Assembly (NCBI RefSeq): GCF_019279795.1
Contig: NC_056743.1
Coordinates: 633,790,517-633,854,516 of the forward strand
Length of the DNA stretch: 64,000 bases
Direction of reading: 5' to 3'
DNA from: Protopterus annectens
Taxonomy: Eukaryota > Chordata > Ceratodontiformes > Protopteridae
Shown here: positions 43,340 through 56,599 of the stretch, piece after piece
Position numbering within the stretch: the stretch's first letter is position 1
How the letters are laid out: each line of letters begins with the position of its first letter
Program-made: the position numbers and the translations under genes
Notes under the pieces: generated by a model
The model's input: only the letters and a program-made list of their open reading frames with translations
The model's database searches: none
Told to the model about the DNA's origin: nothing

Positions 43340-46300
43340 CGTCTTCACTGAAGTCACTGCTACAGTAATCCTGACATGGGGGTGACTCCCAGAGCTGAAG
43401 GAGGTAAGAGAGAAGGATGGTTGGCTACTGAGTAGATGAGCTATGTAGTAGTCCAGATAGGACAGACTTAATAAAGACCTGCAGAACGCATCAATTTTGT
43501 AGTGTTTGGTGAAAGTGTGTACAGAGAACTAAGTAGCAGCTTCCAAAACAGACCTCTGGTGTCGATGCCATTGAGGAAAGCCCCTGAGACGCCAGTGCCC
43601 TAGTGAAGTGAGCTTTTGCCCAGGAAGGCAAGGGACTTACCACAGTATGAAAAATAGAAGGAGATGGCCTTAGAGATCAGACATGCAATAGTTTGGAGAC
43701 CAGCTGTCCCAACTTGGGGATCACACACATTTTTGGGACTGGGAAAGAAAGGTGAATAGCCTGACAGACAGTTCATTCACTACCTTTGGTATGAAGGATG
43801 GATTATCCTTGTGTCACCCTGTCCTTGGGGAAAAAAAGAAAAGGTAGAATGACCATGACAGCTGGTAACTCAAACTCTCCTAGCAGAGGTGACAGAGAAG
43901 AATAGAATAGCTTTCCAAGTACATCATTTTAAAGAAGCAAAAGAGTATGGTTCAAAGGGAGACAATGTAAGCTTTTCCAGCTCAAAACTGGGATCCCAAG
44001 GGGAAGAGAGATGAGTTTCCTTGGTGGGTTAAGATGCAGAATGCCCCTCAAGAAAAGCTTGATTTCTGCTCTAGCCATAAGTAGGGGGTTAAGAGGCAGG
44101 CACTGATGGCCAATAGGTCAGCTTTTATATTAGTGTAAGTCACGCCTGAATAAAGTAATTCACACTAATACTGCATGACATCAGGGATCTGTGATAACAG
44201 TGGGTCCTGACTGTTTGCAGCAGCAATAAGAAAAACTTTTCCATTTAGCTGTGTAAGATTTTCTAGTACTGGGTGTCCTGGCATCCTACAATACTTGAAC
44301 AACTTTCACAGAGAAATGGTATCTTTGGGGGATTAAAATCCTATCATCTACAGAATCAAACTGAGTGAGAAAAGATTTAGGTGGAGAAGCAATCCTTTTT
44401 GTTGAGTAATTAGGTGTGGTTGCAGAGGTATTTTCCCGTTAATATCCTTTTCTCAGGTGAAATAGCAGGGGAAACCAATGTTGTCTCAGCCAAAAGAGAG
44501 CCAGTAAAAGTAGTACGGTGCTTCCTTGTCTGATTTTCGAAGAATTTTTGGAAGAGGTAGTGGAGGGAAGGCATACAAGAACTTACCTGCCCACTGGAAG
44601 GAAAATGCATCTGTCTGAGGTGTGCCCCACAGAAGAGCGATTCCCTCAGAAAACCTATTTAGGGTCTATTTGTGGGGTCCTCCAAGGAGTGGCTTAGAAA
44701 GTCTGCCAGCACACTGTTCCGTGAGGGAAATGTATATGGCTGTGAGGGTGATGCCCATCTGGGTGGCTAAATTTCATTTCTCCTGTGCGAACCTGCACAA
44801 CTGATAAACAGGGATGCACCTGGTCTCATTTAGCACATGACTGTGGTGTAATTTGTGTACCATAGGAATGGTTCGGGTTTCCATAGGTGAGAGAAGGTCT
44901 GCACAGCTTGTAGAAGAGCACTCCCTTCCTTCAGATTGATATGATCCTTCAAGAACAATGGCAGGGTGAAATGGGTGGGGAAGAGTGTCAAGAGCGATTT
45001 GCGACAGACGGGTACCTGTAAGAGTGAAAGGGAAGGTCTACAAGAGGGTAGAGAGACCAGCTATGTTATATGGGTTGGAGACGGTAGCACTGACGAAAAG
45101 GCAGGAGTCAGAGCTGGATGTGGCAGAGTTAAAGATGTTAAGATTTGCACTGGGTGTGACTAGGATGGACAGGATTAGGAATCAGTATATTAGAGGGTCA
45201 GCTCAGGTTGGGCAGTTTGGAGACAAAGCAAGAGTGGCGAGACTGCGTTGGTTTGGACATGTGCTGAGGAGGGATGCTGGGTATATTGGGAAAAGAATGC
45301 TAAGGATGGAGCTGCCAGGTAAGAGGAAAAGAGGAAGGCCTAAGATAAGGTTTATGGATGTGGTGAGAGAGGACATGCAGGCAGTTTGTGTGAAAGAGCA
45401 TGATGGAGAGGACAGGAAGAAATGGAAACGGATGATCCGCTGTGGCGACCCCTAACGGGAACAGCCGAAAGAAGATGATGAAGAACAGTGGTTGCCATCT
45501 GCCCTGCACCCAGTGTGATCCTGCCCATGTCCACCACACCTTGTCCGGGGAGTCCGTGTAAACTTCTTGAAGAGGAGCTTGGGGAATGAAGAGAAATCCA
45601 GGGTTTAGATCAACTTGTACCTTCCTCCAAAGTAGCTCTTTTTTGAGACAATGGAGGGGGGGTGGTGGGAGTGTTGGGACCACACAAATTTCAGTTGCCA
45701 CTGGATTTTCCTCCGGTAAAGTCTGGCTAGGGGAAGCACAGAAATGGTGGCTGCCACGAAACCCAAAGTTCTTAACATCTTCCATGCTGTGTAGGGTGCT
45801 GCAGAGGGGAGATCTAGGAAGAAATTGGACAGAGTGTGAACTTTCTTCTGAGGGAGATTTGTCAGTCTAAAACCCAGGAAAACCAGGTCTTGTATAGGAA
45901 CCATGTAGGAATTTTTGTAGTTGATTACAAAAGCCAGACTTGATAGGAACTGGAGAGTGAACTCTACATCCTGAAGGAGGACTCCTGGACAGCGAGCTTG
46001 GAGCAACATGTCATCCAGGTAGGGAAAAATCTCCCTGGGTGTGACAGAATGGCTGCACTGGAACTAGACACCTTGTGAACACCTATGGTGTTCTGGAAAG
46101 ACCAAAGGGCACAGCAGTAAACTGAAAATGTGAGGAGCCACAGAAAGACCTGAGGAATTTCCTGCAAGATGGAGGAATAGGTATGTGCAAACAGACATCC
46201 TTCAGATCTAAGGACACTAGAAATGCCTGGATGAGAATGAAAAGTAAGAGTGGAAAGAGAGCATTTTGAAAGTTAGCACTTTCAAAAAAGTGTTTACAAC

Positions 46301-47185
46301 AGAAAGGTCTAGGATGGGCATCCATCATCCTTTTCTTGGTGCTAGAAATATTCTGGAGTCAAATCAATTCTTCTGAAGTACTCTGGGGCTTATTCGATGC
46401 TGCCCTGATTCAGGAGGTCTTGAAAAATGGCAGTGAGTAGAGATAACTGGTTGTGAGAAGGATGTGGCATGCCTTTCATGGGAGGAATATTTTCCCAGGA
46501 CATGGCCTACCCCTTCCTTGATGGACAGGACACATTTGTCTGTGGTAATAGTTTCCTTCCAGGCCAGGGAGAGTGACAGTGTTTTGAAAAGAGGAGTTAG
46601 GGGACTGAGGACAAGGAAGGAGGTAATGCGAAGGTAGTCACAGATTTTTTTATTTCTAAAGAGAGATCTCCCAGATGGAGTTTCCCTGTGAGATTTCTCA
46701 GAATGATTTTTCCTAGGGGGTTTTCCCCAATTCTGAGTTGCCCTAGGGTCCCTTCTGAGGAAGGATGTAGATTTAGATGGGTAGTTCCTATGGTATCTAG
46801 GAAAGGAGGAGGCCAGGATCTGCCTGCAGGCTTTCATTGTCTTTCCTTGGTCTTGGAGAGAGTTTTAAACAGACTGGCAGCCTGAGAAAAAAAACAGTTT
46901 TTTGTTCAACGGGGAGTCCTAAGAGTTTTGACTTCAAATCTTCAAGAATAAGTTCACTATGAAGCCAAACGTACCTGCAAATAATGGACCCTGTAGCTTC
47001 TGCCCTAGGAGGAAACATGCAGAGCATCGTAACTGCACTTAATACTGTATCTGGCTATTTGAGTGGCTTGGGAAAGTAGATTCTTCATTTGCTGCTTTGA
47101 TTCTGCAGCTGGAAGGCCCAGCATAACGTTGCTGAAGGACTGAAGTACAGAAATCAAATATTTAGTTATTTGAGTCTGGAAATCA
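43340..47185 (-). mobile_element. Divergent DIRS-type retrotransposon copy E
   Basis: Minus-strand DIRS of an older or separate lineage. In the sense direction: gag-like C-terminal part at about 46797-47185 (EATGSIICRYVWLHSE), reverse transcriptase at 45605-46330 (SLDLKDVCLHIPIPPSCRKF, VPFGLSRTP), RNase H region at about 44700-45600, and recombinase region at 43450-44300, similar to other copies at the DNA level. An RTE fragment lies inside at 44962-45482. Terminal repeats are not recognised, and its 5' side abuts copy F at about 47185. It is broken, with many breaks. Confidence 0.75.
44962..45482 (+). pseudogene. RTE-type LINE 3' fragment inside DIRS copy E
   Basis: The plus-strand frame 44985-45455 gives MLYGLETVALTKRQESELD, then RIRNQYIRGSAQVGQF, LRWFGHVLRRDAGYI and RKRGRPKIRFMDVV, ending RKKWKRMIRCGDP. 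This is the C-terminal end of RTE/Rex3-type LINEs. It is followed by GGCGACCCCTAACGGGAACA and ATGATGAAGA, the usual short 3' tail of the group. The frame is open for 156 residues, so the insertion is fairly young, and it is strongly 5'-truncated. Confidence 0.85.
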
Positions 47186-50100
47186 AGAGACAGAAGGTTG
47201 GAAGGAGATGATTGGTGTGAGAGGAGAAAAGATCCACTTGTGGGGTGCCCCAATGATGAGTGATGTGATGGAAAATGTCCCTGTTCAGTTGCCACTCGTG
47301 AGGATCCAGAATAGGTCTGCTCAAATGATCCGTCAAGGAGTTTAGCCTCCCTGGAAGATACTGGGCTATTAGATGTAAGCCCAAGGATGCTGCTATGGAC
47401 CAAGCCTCATGCTTTGTTTACAAAAGGGGTAAGAGTGAGTCCCCCTTGCTTGTTGATGTACCACATGACTGTAGTATTGTCTATCCTGATCATCAGAGTC
47501 CCAGGGTAGAGTAAGTCCTTGAAAGCCAGCAAGGCCTGCTGCACTGCCATCAATTCTTTCAAGTTTATGTGCAGATGAATCTGTTGGGTGCTCCAAGTCC
47601 CCTGTATGCCCCTGCCCTCCAAATGAGCCCCCTATGCACATCTGAGTCATCTGTGATGAGAGTCTGGCTGGCAGGTGGTGGGCGGAAAGGCAGACCCTTG
47701 TTCTGAGAACAGGCTGTCACCCACCAGAGGAACTCCATTTCTAGACAGGGAATCGGGGGGAAAAGTCCTGTCTGTGTTAACATCAAAGATTCTTGAGGTA
47801 CCATTGAAGTTTTCTCATATGCAGCCTTGCATATGGAATCAAAATACATGAAGCCATGAACCCCAGTGCTTGCAGGAATTGCCTTGCAGAGAGCTGGGTC
47901 ATACTTGCCAAGTTCATGAACTAAGTGGAAAGATCTTCTTGCTTCTATTGAGGGAGGAATACCATCTCGGTGGCTGTATTCAGACTCGCTCCCAGGAAAA
48001 CAATCTCCCTTGAAGGAACCTACTTTGACTTCTTTTCGTTGAGACTGTAACCCAACGAGGTGAGAATGTTCTTCACAAAATCCAAATCCCTTTGTAGTTG
48101 TTCTGGGGATTTTGCTTGAATGACACAGTCGTCCAGGTAAGGATAAATATGAATGTTTTGCTGCCTGCAAAAAGCAATGGCTGGAGCCAGGCACTTCGTA
48201 AAAACTCTGGGAAAAGCAGACAAGCCAAAGGGCAATGCAGAGAATTGAAAGTGTTGCTCCCCAGCCCTGAAACGAAGAAACTGCCTGCAACTCTCCCTTA
48301 TTGGGATATGCAGATAAGCCTCCTTGAGATCTAAAGTTACCAGCCATGAATCCTTGCCCAGAATTGGTAGTAATTGTTGAAGGGTGAGCATCTTGAATTT
48401 GGGAATCACCAGAAAATGGTTTAGAATGGACAGATCCAGAATAGGGCACCAGGTGCCCCCTTTCTTGGGTACCAGAAAAAGCCTTGAATAAAAGTCTAGG
48501 CCTGGATGATTTGCAGGAACTGGCTCTATAGCCCCCATAGTCAGTAGTGAAGAAATTTGAGTTCCTACCTCTGCCCTGTGAGTTCTGGATATGTTTGGGT
48601 ACCCTTGTAAAAGAGGGAAGATGCGAAAGTAAAACTTGTAACCTTGGTTTACTATATTGAGCACCCATTTGTCTGTGATGGAAGAACATACCTCTGCGAA
48701 CCTGGCTAACCTTCCCCCCAAAGGAAACCCAAGGTCCGCAGACATAGGCACAGGAAGGCCGGAGTCATTGAGAATGTTTGCTTTGGGAAGCTGGCTTAGA
48801 ACTCCCCGAATTAGCAGAAGAAGAATGCCATTGTTTATAATGCCATTGTTTAGGCCTAGAGCTACCCTGCTTGCCAGGATCAGGGAAAGGCCAATTCTTG
48901 GAAGGATAATATCTAATGAACAGAGGAGGCTGAACCTGAAGGAAATCTTTTACAGCTTGCATATATTTTGCCTTATCCTCCATCTTCTTCAGTACCTCCT
49001 CAGCCTTATTACCAAAAAGATTGTCCTTGTGCAAAGGAACATCCAACAATTTAGATTTAACTGGATCAGAAAGAGGCTGCTCCCTGAGCCAAGCATGCCT
49101 TCTAATTACAGAACCAGTGGCTGCTGCTCTGCAGGAAGTTTCCAAAGTGTCAAAACCACAATGAAGTGAATGCTTATTAATTAAAGTGGCAGAATTCAGC
49201 AAGTTTTGTAAACCTTTGTTCTCCATCGTGGAAGGAATATCTCCAAGTTTAGCCTTAATAGCCTCCAAAGTATGCTGCTGATACTTAAGCATGTGAAAAA
49301 GACAATTCACGGATCTAATGGCAAGAGTTGCAGAGGTATAGACTTTTTTACCCCACCTGTCCAAGGCCCTAGATTCCTTATCAGAAGGCACAGGGTTTTT
49401 AGCAATAGTAGCCTTAGCACTCTTGGGGCCTTCAGAAATAATTTCTGGATCAGCATTAGGGCTTTTAAAAAAGGTATTGATGAGAATCAGGAACCCTGTA
49501 ATACCTATCCAGTTTTCTGGGGGCAGGATGAACAGAATTAGGAGTTACAGAATTTTCCATGAAAACATCATCCACAACTTCTAAAACTGGAGGTATAGCC
49601 AGAGGCTTATGCTGCGGCAAATCTAAAAATTCCGATTATTTTCTTAAACTGTGGAAAATCCCGACATTCCCATTTAGAATGCTCCCTAAGAGTATTCAAA
49701 GTATCACTAAAGGAAAAATCTTCTGGAGGGGAGGCAGAAGGGATAGAGTCCTCAGCATCAGAATCCTCAAAACCAGAAAAAAGTTGAGAATTTCCTTCTT
49801 CAAAAGCAGACATACTGGAAATTTCAGAATCTGAGGCAGACAAAACATCAGGAGATAATTTCCTAGCCCTCTTTGAAGGGGGGGGGGGTGAGAGCCCCTT
49901 ATCAGGGAAAGATGATCACCAGCCATCTTTACCAACTGGGACTGAGGTACAGGAGGGGAGGCCAATGCCTGCTTGTGAGTAGGTTTGCAGCTGGAAGGTT
50001 TACTAGCAATCTGGAGGGACTTGGGATGCCTAGCAACTGCAGAAGTCTGAACTAAGGTAGTTGGTCTGGTTCTGGTCTCATGTCGAAAAGAAGAGGCGTC

Positions 50101-50898
50101 AGAAGCTGGTGTCTGCAAAGTGGCTCCGGACCCATCTGAGGCGGCGACAGGCGGAGGGTCTGAAGATGAAAAAGCAGCCTGCAGCATGGAGGACTCTGTA
50201 AAGGTCTCAGCAGAGGCGTGCAGCTGAAAATCTGCAGACTGCAGAGGCTGCGAAAACGCCTCACTGACTACCGCTGTGCTGACGACCAATTTCGCTGGTG
50301 CGTTGTCAGAAGATTTAACCCTAGGCCTGTCGTGGTCCTTGTCTTTGTGTTTCCCAGGTATATCTGAAGTCGGGAGACCAGAAGACGCCATACCGACGAA
50401 CTTAGGCCAGACTCCGAAATGCTTATACAAAATCTTAGCTCTATGGTGAATGGTAGGCAGGTTAAAGGAAGCACAGAGATCGCAGTTAGGGACATCGTGC
50501 TCAAGACCCAAACAAGTTATACAATAGGAATGGAAATCACAGTGCGGAATCTGTTTTCCACAGGCAAAACAGTTATTAACTTTATCTGACATTCATTAAA
50601 GCAAGAAAAGAGGATCCCCAACAGGGTACTTATCTGAAGGAGTCTTCAACTTGGTAGTCGGAAAACTAAACAAAGGTAAATGGCCAACCGGCACTAGTGC
50701 GAATTGCATCTGCTTCGGCCTCCGCGGCAAGAAAGACTGAGGAAATGGCATCAGCTGCCACCCTTTATACCTGACGTACTGACATCAGACTTGCAACCAG
50801 TGGCAGCCAATGTCATATATCAAGGACTCTGGTATGCGGGCTGACTGAGGGCTACTGGGGAGCCTAATAACCCATATGTGAGGACTGCAACAGAACAT
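47186..50898 (-). mobile_element. DIRS-type retrotransposon copy F, 5' three quarters
   Basis: Family-1 DIRS, minus strand. In the sense direction: 5' end near 50898, leader to 50592, gag-like ORF1 at 48765-50592 (start MSDKVNNCFACGKQIPHCD), reverse transcriptase at 48020-48751 (KEAYLHIPI, HIYPYLDDCVI) and RNase H at about 47400-47760 (IDNTTVMWYINKQGG), ending at DVDLFSSHTN near 47190, where copy E begins. The recombinase part and 3' module are absent here. A second frame (47565-48689) is open over the reverse transcriptase, as in copy D. It is broken, with a handful of breaks. Confidence 0.85.
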
Positions 50899-53800
50899 TT
50901 AGGAGATGGCTAGGACGCCCTGCAAGACTGCAGAGACAAACCCTGCCCTGGATTTGGAGAAGAGAGGCAGGTGGTAATGCTTGGTAAAACTGTGAACAGA
51001 TATCCAGGTGGCAGCCTCCAGGATATCCCTGGTGGAGGCTGCTCTGGTGGAGTGTGTCCTGACCCTCTTGGGGGGAGGCTATCCATGCTGTTTGTAGCAG
51101 AAATGGTGCAGTGTGCTATCCATTTGGAAATGGTTTGTTTGAAGATGGCTTTGCCTTCTGCCCCTGTAGCAAAGCTAACCAGCAACTGATCAGACTTTCT
51201 GAAGGCTTTAGTCCTGTCTAGATAGAATCTGAGCTGTCTGTGCACATCTAGAGAGTGAAGAATCCTTTCCCCCTTGTTCTGGGGATTAGGAAAAAAGCTG
51301 GGCAAATGAATGGATTGGTTGAGAGCCACATTGGACATCACCTTGGGCATGAAGGATGGGTTAGTTCTGAGGGATACCCTGCCTGCATGCAAGATGAAGG
51401 GTTCCACAGCCATGAGTGCTTGCAGCTCAGAGACTCTTCAGGCTGAAGTGATGGCCAGATGGAATGCTGTCTTCCAGGAGAGAAATTTTAGCTCTGCAGA
51501 AGAAGCTGTTTTGAAAGGGGGCAGGGTGAGCTTTTCCAATACAAAGTTAAGGTCCCAAGCTGGTTTTGGTGCCCTTCTGAGTGGCCTCAAGTCGCTAGCC
51601 CCTCTTAGGAACTGTTTGATCAAAGGGTGTGAGGAAAGTGGCTGCTCAGTGTGAAAATGAGCAGAAATAGCAGAGGCATAAATTTTTACAGAGGAGAAAG
51701 AGAGGCCACTGTGTAGTAGGTCAGCTAAGTAATCCAGGATGAGAGGGAGGGAGAGCTGTGCCATATTGGCTCCTTTAGCCTGGATCCAGGTGCAGAACCT
51801 TTTCTATATATCAGCATAAGACTTTCTAGTGCTAGGGTGTCTGGCCTCATGGATAACATCCAGAACCTGTTTACTGAGGTTGGCAGATTGGTTTGGGGTT
51901 AGGGAATAAGCCAAGCTACCAAATAAAGTGTCTGCAATTGGGGATGTATGAATTCCCCTTCCCTCTGGGTCAGGAGGTTTCGAATTTGAGGAAGATGCCA
52001 TGGACTCAGCGGGGACAGGCTGTGCAGCAAGGGGTACCAGTGTTACCAGGGCCAGTCTGGAGCTACAAGAATGGTCCTTGGTTTTTCCTCACTTATTTTG
52101 AGCAGTACCCTGGGGATGAGAAGCAGGGGAGGAAAGGCATAGACCGACAGATTGACCCAGGGGAAGGACAGGGCATCCACTTTCCAACTAATGCAGTGAT
52201 CCTCCCTGGTGCAGAATTTGCTGAGCTGATGGTTGGTGTGGGAGGAAAAGAGGGTGACTTTCGGGGTTCCCCAATTCTGAGTTATTTGGGTGAAGGTATT
52301 TCTGTTGAGTGGCCACTCGTGTGGGTCCAGAAGATTTCTGCTTAATTGGTCTGCCAAAGAGTTGAGAGAGCCTGGTAGGAATTGTGCTAACATGTGTAGT
52401 TGCATGGCAGAGGCTGTGTGCCAAAGGGTCATGGCCAGCCTGCACAAAGGGTAGGAGCGAGTCCCTCCCTGATTGTAAATGTACCACATCACAGTGGTGC
52501 TGTCTGTTTTGATCAGGAGAGCCCCTGGACATAGAAGAGGCTTGAAAGCTATCAAAGTATGCTGCACAGCCATCTTAGGTTCATAGGTTCATACTAGGCT
52601 ATCTGCCCGAGGGCATTTACAAGCCTAGCCCATAGTTTTGTGGCTTACGCCACCCCTCCTCTCTTTTTGATTTATGTCCAGAGGGATTTGCTGTGGGCTC
52701 CATTGGCCCTGTATGCACCTGCTGTCCAGGTGTGCACACCAAGCATAGTCTGATGCATCTGTGGTGAGGGTCTGGGCAGTGGGGGTGTGTGGAAAAAGGC
52801 AGTCCCTTGTTGAGGGAGCATGCTGTTGCCCACCAAAGAAAATATTTTCTGAGGCAAGGAATTATAGGTAGAAGAGTTTCCAGGTCTTGAGAGTGTTGAC
52901 ACCTAAGGCTCTTTAGGTACCACTGAAGTTGCCTCATATGCAGTCTGGCATATGGAATGAGTAATATGCAAGATACCATGAACCCCAGAGCTTGCAGGAT
53001 CTTACTTGCAGTTAATCTGGGGGCTGGTGGCTAGTTGAGAGAAGTAGATTTTCAGGAAAATTTATTTCTCTGGTGTAAAGTATGCCATCTGGGATGCTGT
53101 GTCCAGACTTGCTCCCAGGAAGATTATCCTTTGGGTAGGCACCTGCTTGTATTTCTTTTCGTTGATTGTGTACCCTAGAGAGGTTAGGAGGGTCTTTACA
53201 AAGGCAAGGTGCTTGAGCAGCTTTTCCTGGCGGTCTGCCTGAATAAGACAATCATCTAAGTATGGGTAAATCTGAATATTTCTTTGTCTGCAAAAGGCAA
53301 TGGCTGGAGCCAGACATTTTGTGAAAACTCTGGGAGCAGTAGATAAGCCAAAGGGAAGTGCAGAGAACTGAAAGTGTTGAGATCCTGCCCTGAAGTGAAG
53401 ATATTTCTTGCATGTTTCCCGGATAGGAATCTGGAGGAAGTCCTCTTTTAGATCTACGGTGGCTAGCCAAGCGTCCTTGGAGAGCATGGGTAGCAGCTGC
53501 TGGAGGGTGAGCATTTCAAATTTTGGGATCACCAGGAAGGTGTTTAGAATGGATAGATCGAGGAAGGGATGCCAGTCTTTTCTGGGTACCAGAAATAGTC
53601 TAGAGTAGAAACCTTGGCCTATCTGTTCTGCAGGAACATGCTCTACTGCCTTCATAGAGAGCAGGGAAAGGATTTCCTTTTGAGCCTCTGCCCACCGATT
53701 TGTTGGTAGATCTGGGAACCCTTTTGGGGTTGGAAGGGTGTGGAAGGAAAATCTGCATCCCTGAGACACAATGTTCATATGTTGGTAATGGTGGCCGAGG

Positions 53801-56015
53801 TGCTTGAGTGAAATCAGAGTTTTCCTCCTAGGGGTAAGTGAAGTTGGGCAGAGGGAGGGGGTGGAGGAGGTGAGTCATTGGGAGTTCTTACCATAAGGGG
53901 GTGGCTTAGAACGCCCTGGTTTTGAAGTGGAGGTAGTCCACTGCTTAGATCTCTACATTCCCTGTGGCTGCTGTCTGGGTGGTCTATTTCCATGGGGCCT
54001 AGGCTGGGTTGGGTTACACGGAGCAGGAAAGGACCAGTGTTTGGAGGGACAATGCCTTCTGAACCTAGGGGGCTTGCCCTGCAAAAAATCCTTAACTGTT
54101 TGCATAGATTTTGCTTTTTCTTCCATCTTTTTTAAGACCTCTTCTGCCTTAGTGCCAAATAGGTTATCTTTGTGCAAGGAAGCATCCAACAATTTAGATT
54201 TGACATGGTCTGGCAGGGGCTGTTACTTAAGCTACACATGTCTTCTAATGACAGACCCTGTGACCGTTGCCCTACAAGAAGCTTCTAGTATGTCAAAACC
54301 ACAGTGCAAGGTGTGTTTAGTTACTTGACATGCAGAATGCATTAACTCTTGTAAATCTTTAGATTCTGCCCAAGCAGGAAAGGACGACATTTTTTTGTTT
54401 AAGGAGTTCCAAGGTATGTTGCTGAAATTTCAGCATATGGAACTGACAATTCAGTGCCCTGATAGCAAGAGTAGCTGAGGTGTATACTTTTTTTACCATC
54501 TGCCCAGTTGTTGGGAATCCCTGTCTGAGGGGGTGGGATTCTTAGCAGAGGTTGCTTTAATCCCTTTTGGCCATTGAGAGATGACCTCAGGGTTAGCTGT
54601 AGGATTTTTAAAAAGATATTTGTGTGAGTCAAGGACTCTGTAGTACCGGTCTGGTTTTCTGGAAGCTGGAGGAAGGGCATCAAGGGTCAAGCTGGATTCG
54701 AGGAAAACATCCTCCACAACATCCAGGACAAGGGCGTGTGTTGTGGAAGATCTAGGAATTCCGGGAGTCTCTTTTTAGACTGAGGGTAGTCCTTACTCTC
54801 CCATTGGAAATGCTCCCTTAAAGTATGCAGGGTTTCCCCAAAGGAAAATGATCTGGGGGAGAGGCTGAAGGAATGGAATCCTTTGCATCAGAATCCTCTT
54901 AAGTGGAGAGGGGTTGCATGTCTTCATATTCAGATGCATCAGATTCATCTGACTCTTGTTCAGACATAATTAAAGGGGACATATTTCTTCCTTTTGGAGG
55001 GGGTAGCTTGGCTTCCCCTGATTAGCATGATAAGGTCTTCTGCCATTTTAAACACTTGAGACTGAGGCAAGGTAGCAGGTGCCTGAGAGTGGGTTGTCGG
55101 TTTCTTGGGTGTGGTTCGTACCCTGGGTCTAAGAAACTCTGTTGTTTTTGAAAGAATGGTAGTCGTGAAAGAAGACGTCGGTTTGTGTTGAGATTCGGTA
55201 GAGCGAAGGACTTCCTCTGAAGCCATGCCTGCTCAGCGGTTCCGGGCCCATCCAAGGTAGGGACGACCGCAGGATCCTTAGTCGAAGAAGAGTTTTGTGG
55301 CATACCGGACTCCGAAAGGGTCTTGGTAGTGGCCTGTGAATCAACAGAAGCGGGCAACAGGGGCTGAGAAAGTGTCTCATTGAGTACAGGAGAACTGACA
55401 GCTAGCTTAACGGAAGCATCGTCAGTAGGTTTGGACCTGTGTGGTCTGTCTCTGTCTTTATCGTTACATTTTTTCAGAAGATCTGCTGTCGGATGGCTTA
55501 CCGAAGCCATATCAGAATTTGAGGACTGTAAGCAAAAATATCTGGCTACAATAAGGGCCTGACGACGGATAGTTTTGGCACTGAACAAAGCACAGAAGTG
55601 ACAACGGGGGATGTCGTGGTCTGGGCCTAAACAAGTGAACACAGTAAGAGTGGAAGTCACGGTGTGGCATTTGCTTTCCACAGGCGAGAAAACTAACTTT
55701 TTCTGGCATCGGTTAGTGCAAGAAAAAAGGATCCCCAATGGGGTACTTCGCTTTAGAAGACTTCAACTTCAATTCGGTAGACAAAAACTCGGGTAGCGGC
55801 CGACCGACACTCGTGCGAACTGCTTCTGCTTAAGGCTCCACAGCAAGAAAGAATGATGTAATGGTGTCGGCTGCCTTACTTTATACTATTGACGACCTTA
55901 CGTCAGTCCTCAAGCGACAGCAACTGACACAGAAATACTTAGTCTCTGGTATTCGGGCCGGCCGAGGGCTAACCTGGCAGGGATAACCCAAATGTGATGA
56001 CTGCAACAGTGAAAC
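50899..56015 (-). mobile_element. DIRS-type retrotransposon copy G, nearly full span
   Basis: Family-1 DIRS directly following copy F in the same orientation. In the sense direction: 5' end near 56015, leader to about 55710, gag-like ORF1 at 53953-55738 (cysteine-rich start near 55709), reverse transcriptase at 53062-53778 (QIYPYLDDCLI), RNase H at 52040-52980 (KTDSTTVMWYI) and tyrosine recombinase at 50910-51764 (RVSLRTNPSFMPKVMSNVAL). Its left end stops in the 3' noncoding region where copy F's 5' end sits, and its 3' module is not present next to it. A SINE scrap lies inside at 52576-52666. It is broken, with many breaks. Confidence 0.85.
52576..52666. repeat. SINE scrap inside DIRS copy G
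   Basis: It starts TAGGTTCATAGGTTCATACT and contains GGGCATTTACAAGCCTAGCC, matching the 9080-9130 SINE block (GGTTCATAGG...CCATTTTAAGCCTAGCC). The same RNase H place in other copies lacks it, so it is an insertion. Confidence 0.65.
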
Positions 56016-56394
56016 ACCGAGATCAGCAGCAGTAATAAATCCTTCAAAAGGGCTGGGAAAGATGAAGGAAAGGGGAAGGGAAGAGGTGAAGCAACAGCAA
56101 AGTTAGTCACAGCAATCAATAGACTTGCACACTTCTTCTGACTGCTCATGTATGTATCAGCACTGTACAAAAGAAACTGCACTGCTGTAGGTGGGGTAAC
56201 TGGCACACTTGGCAATCCCAAATAAGGCAAAAAAATAACATCGCAGAACAAGATATGCATATTCAGACAAAGAGCTAATATGCTGATATGCAAGATCTTT
56301 CATATCTTTTCCTACAGAACTGTAGAGAGAGAGAAGGTGAGAAGTTACAGTTGCTACTTTCTACAGTTACTAACATACACAGACAGACAAACCA
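56016..56394. other. Unassigned stretch
   Basis: A purine-rich start (GGAAAGATGAAGGAAAGGGG) and no recognisable gene or repeat family. Confidence 0.3.
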
Positions 56395-56440
<46 letters not shown>

Positions 56441-56448
56441 ACACACAC
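56395..56448. repeat. (CA)n microsatellite
   Basis: A near-pure CA tract with one interrupting T. Confidence 0.96.
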
Positions 56449-56599
56449 CAGGCACACCAGGCTTTTTTGTTAAAAGCTTAAGCAGCCTTGCTGTCAAATG
56501 CAGCTGCTTAAATGATTAATGGCAACTGTGCCAACTTGCAGGTAGTGATCAGCACCTCTTTCACAATTTTGATAATACATCCTTAACAGCTGCTCTTTT

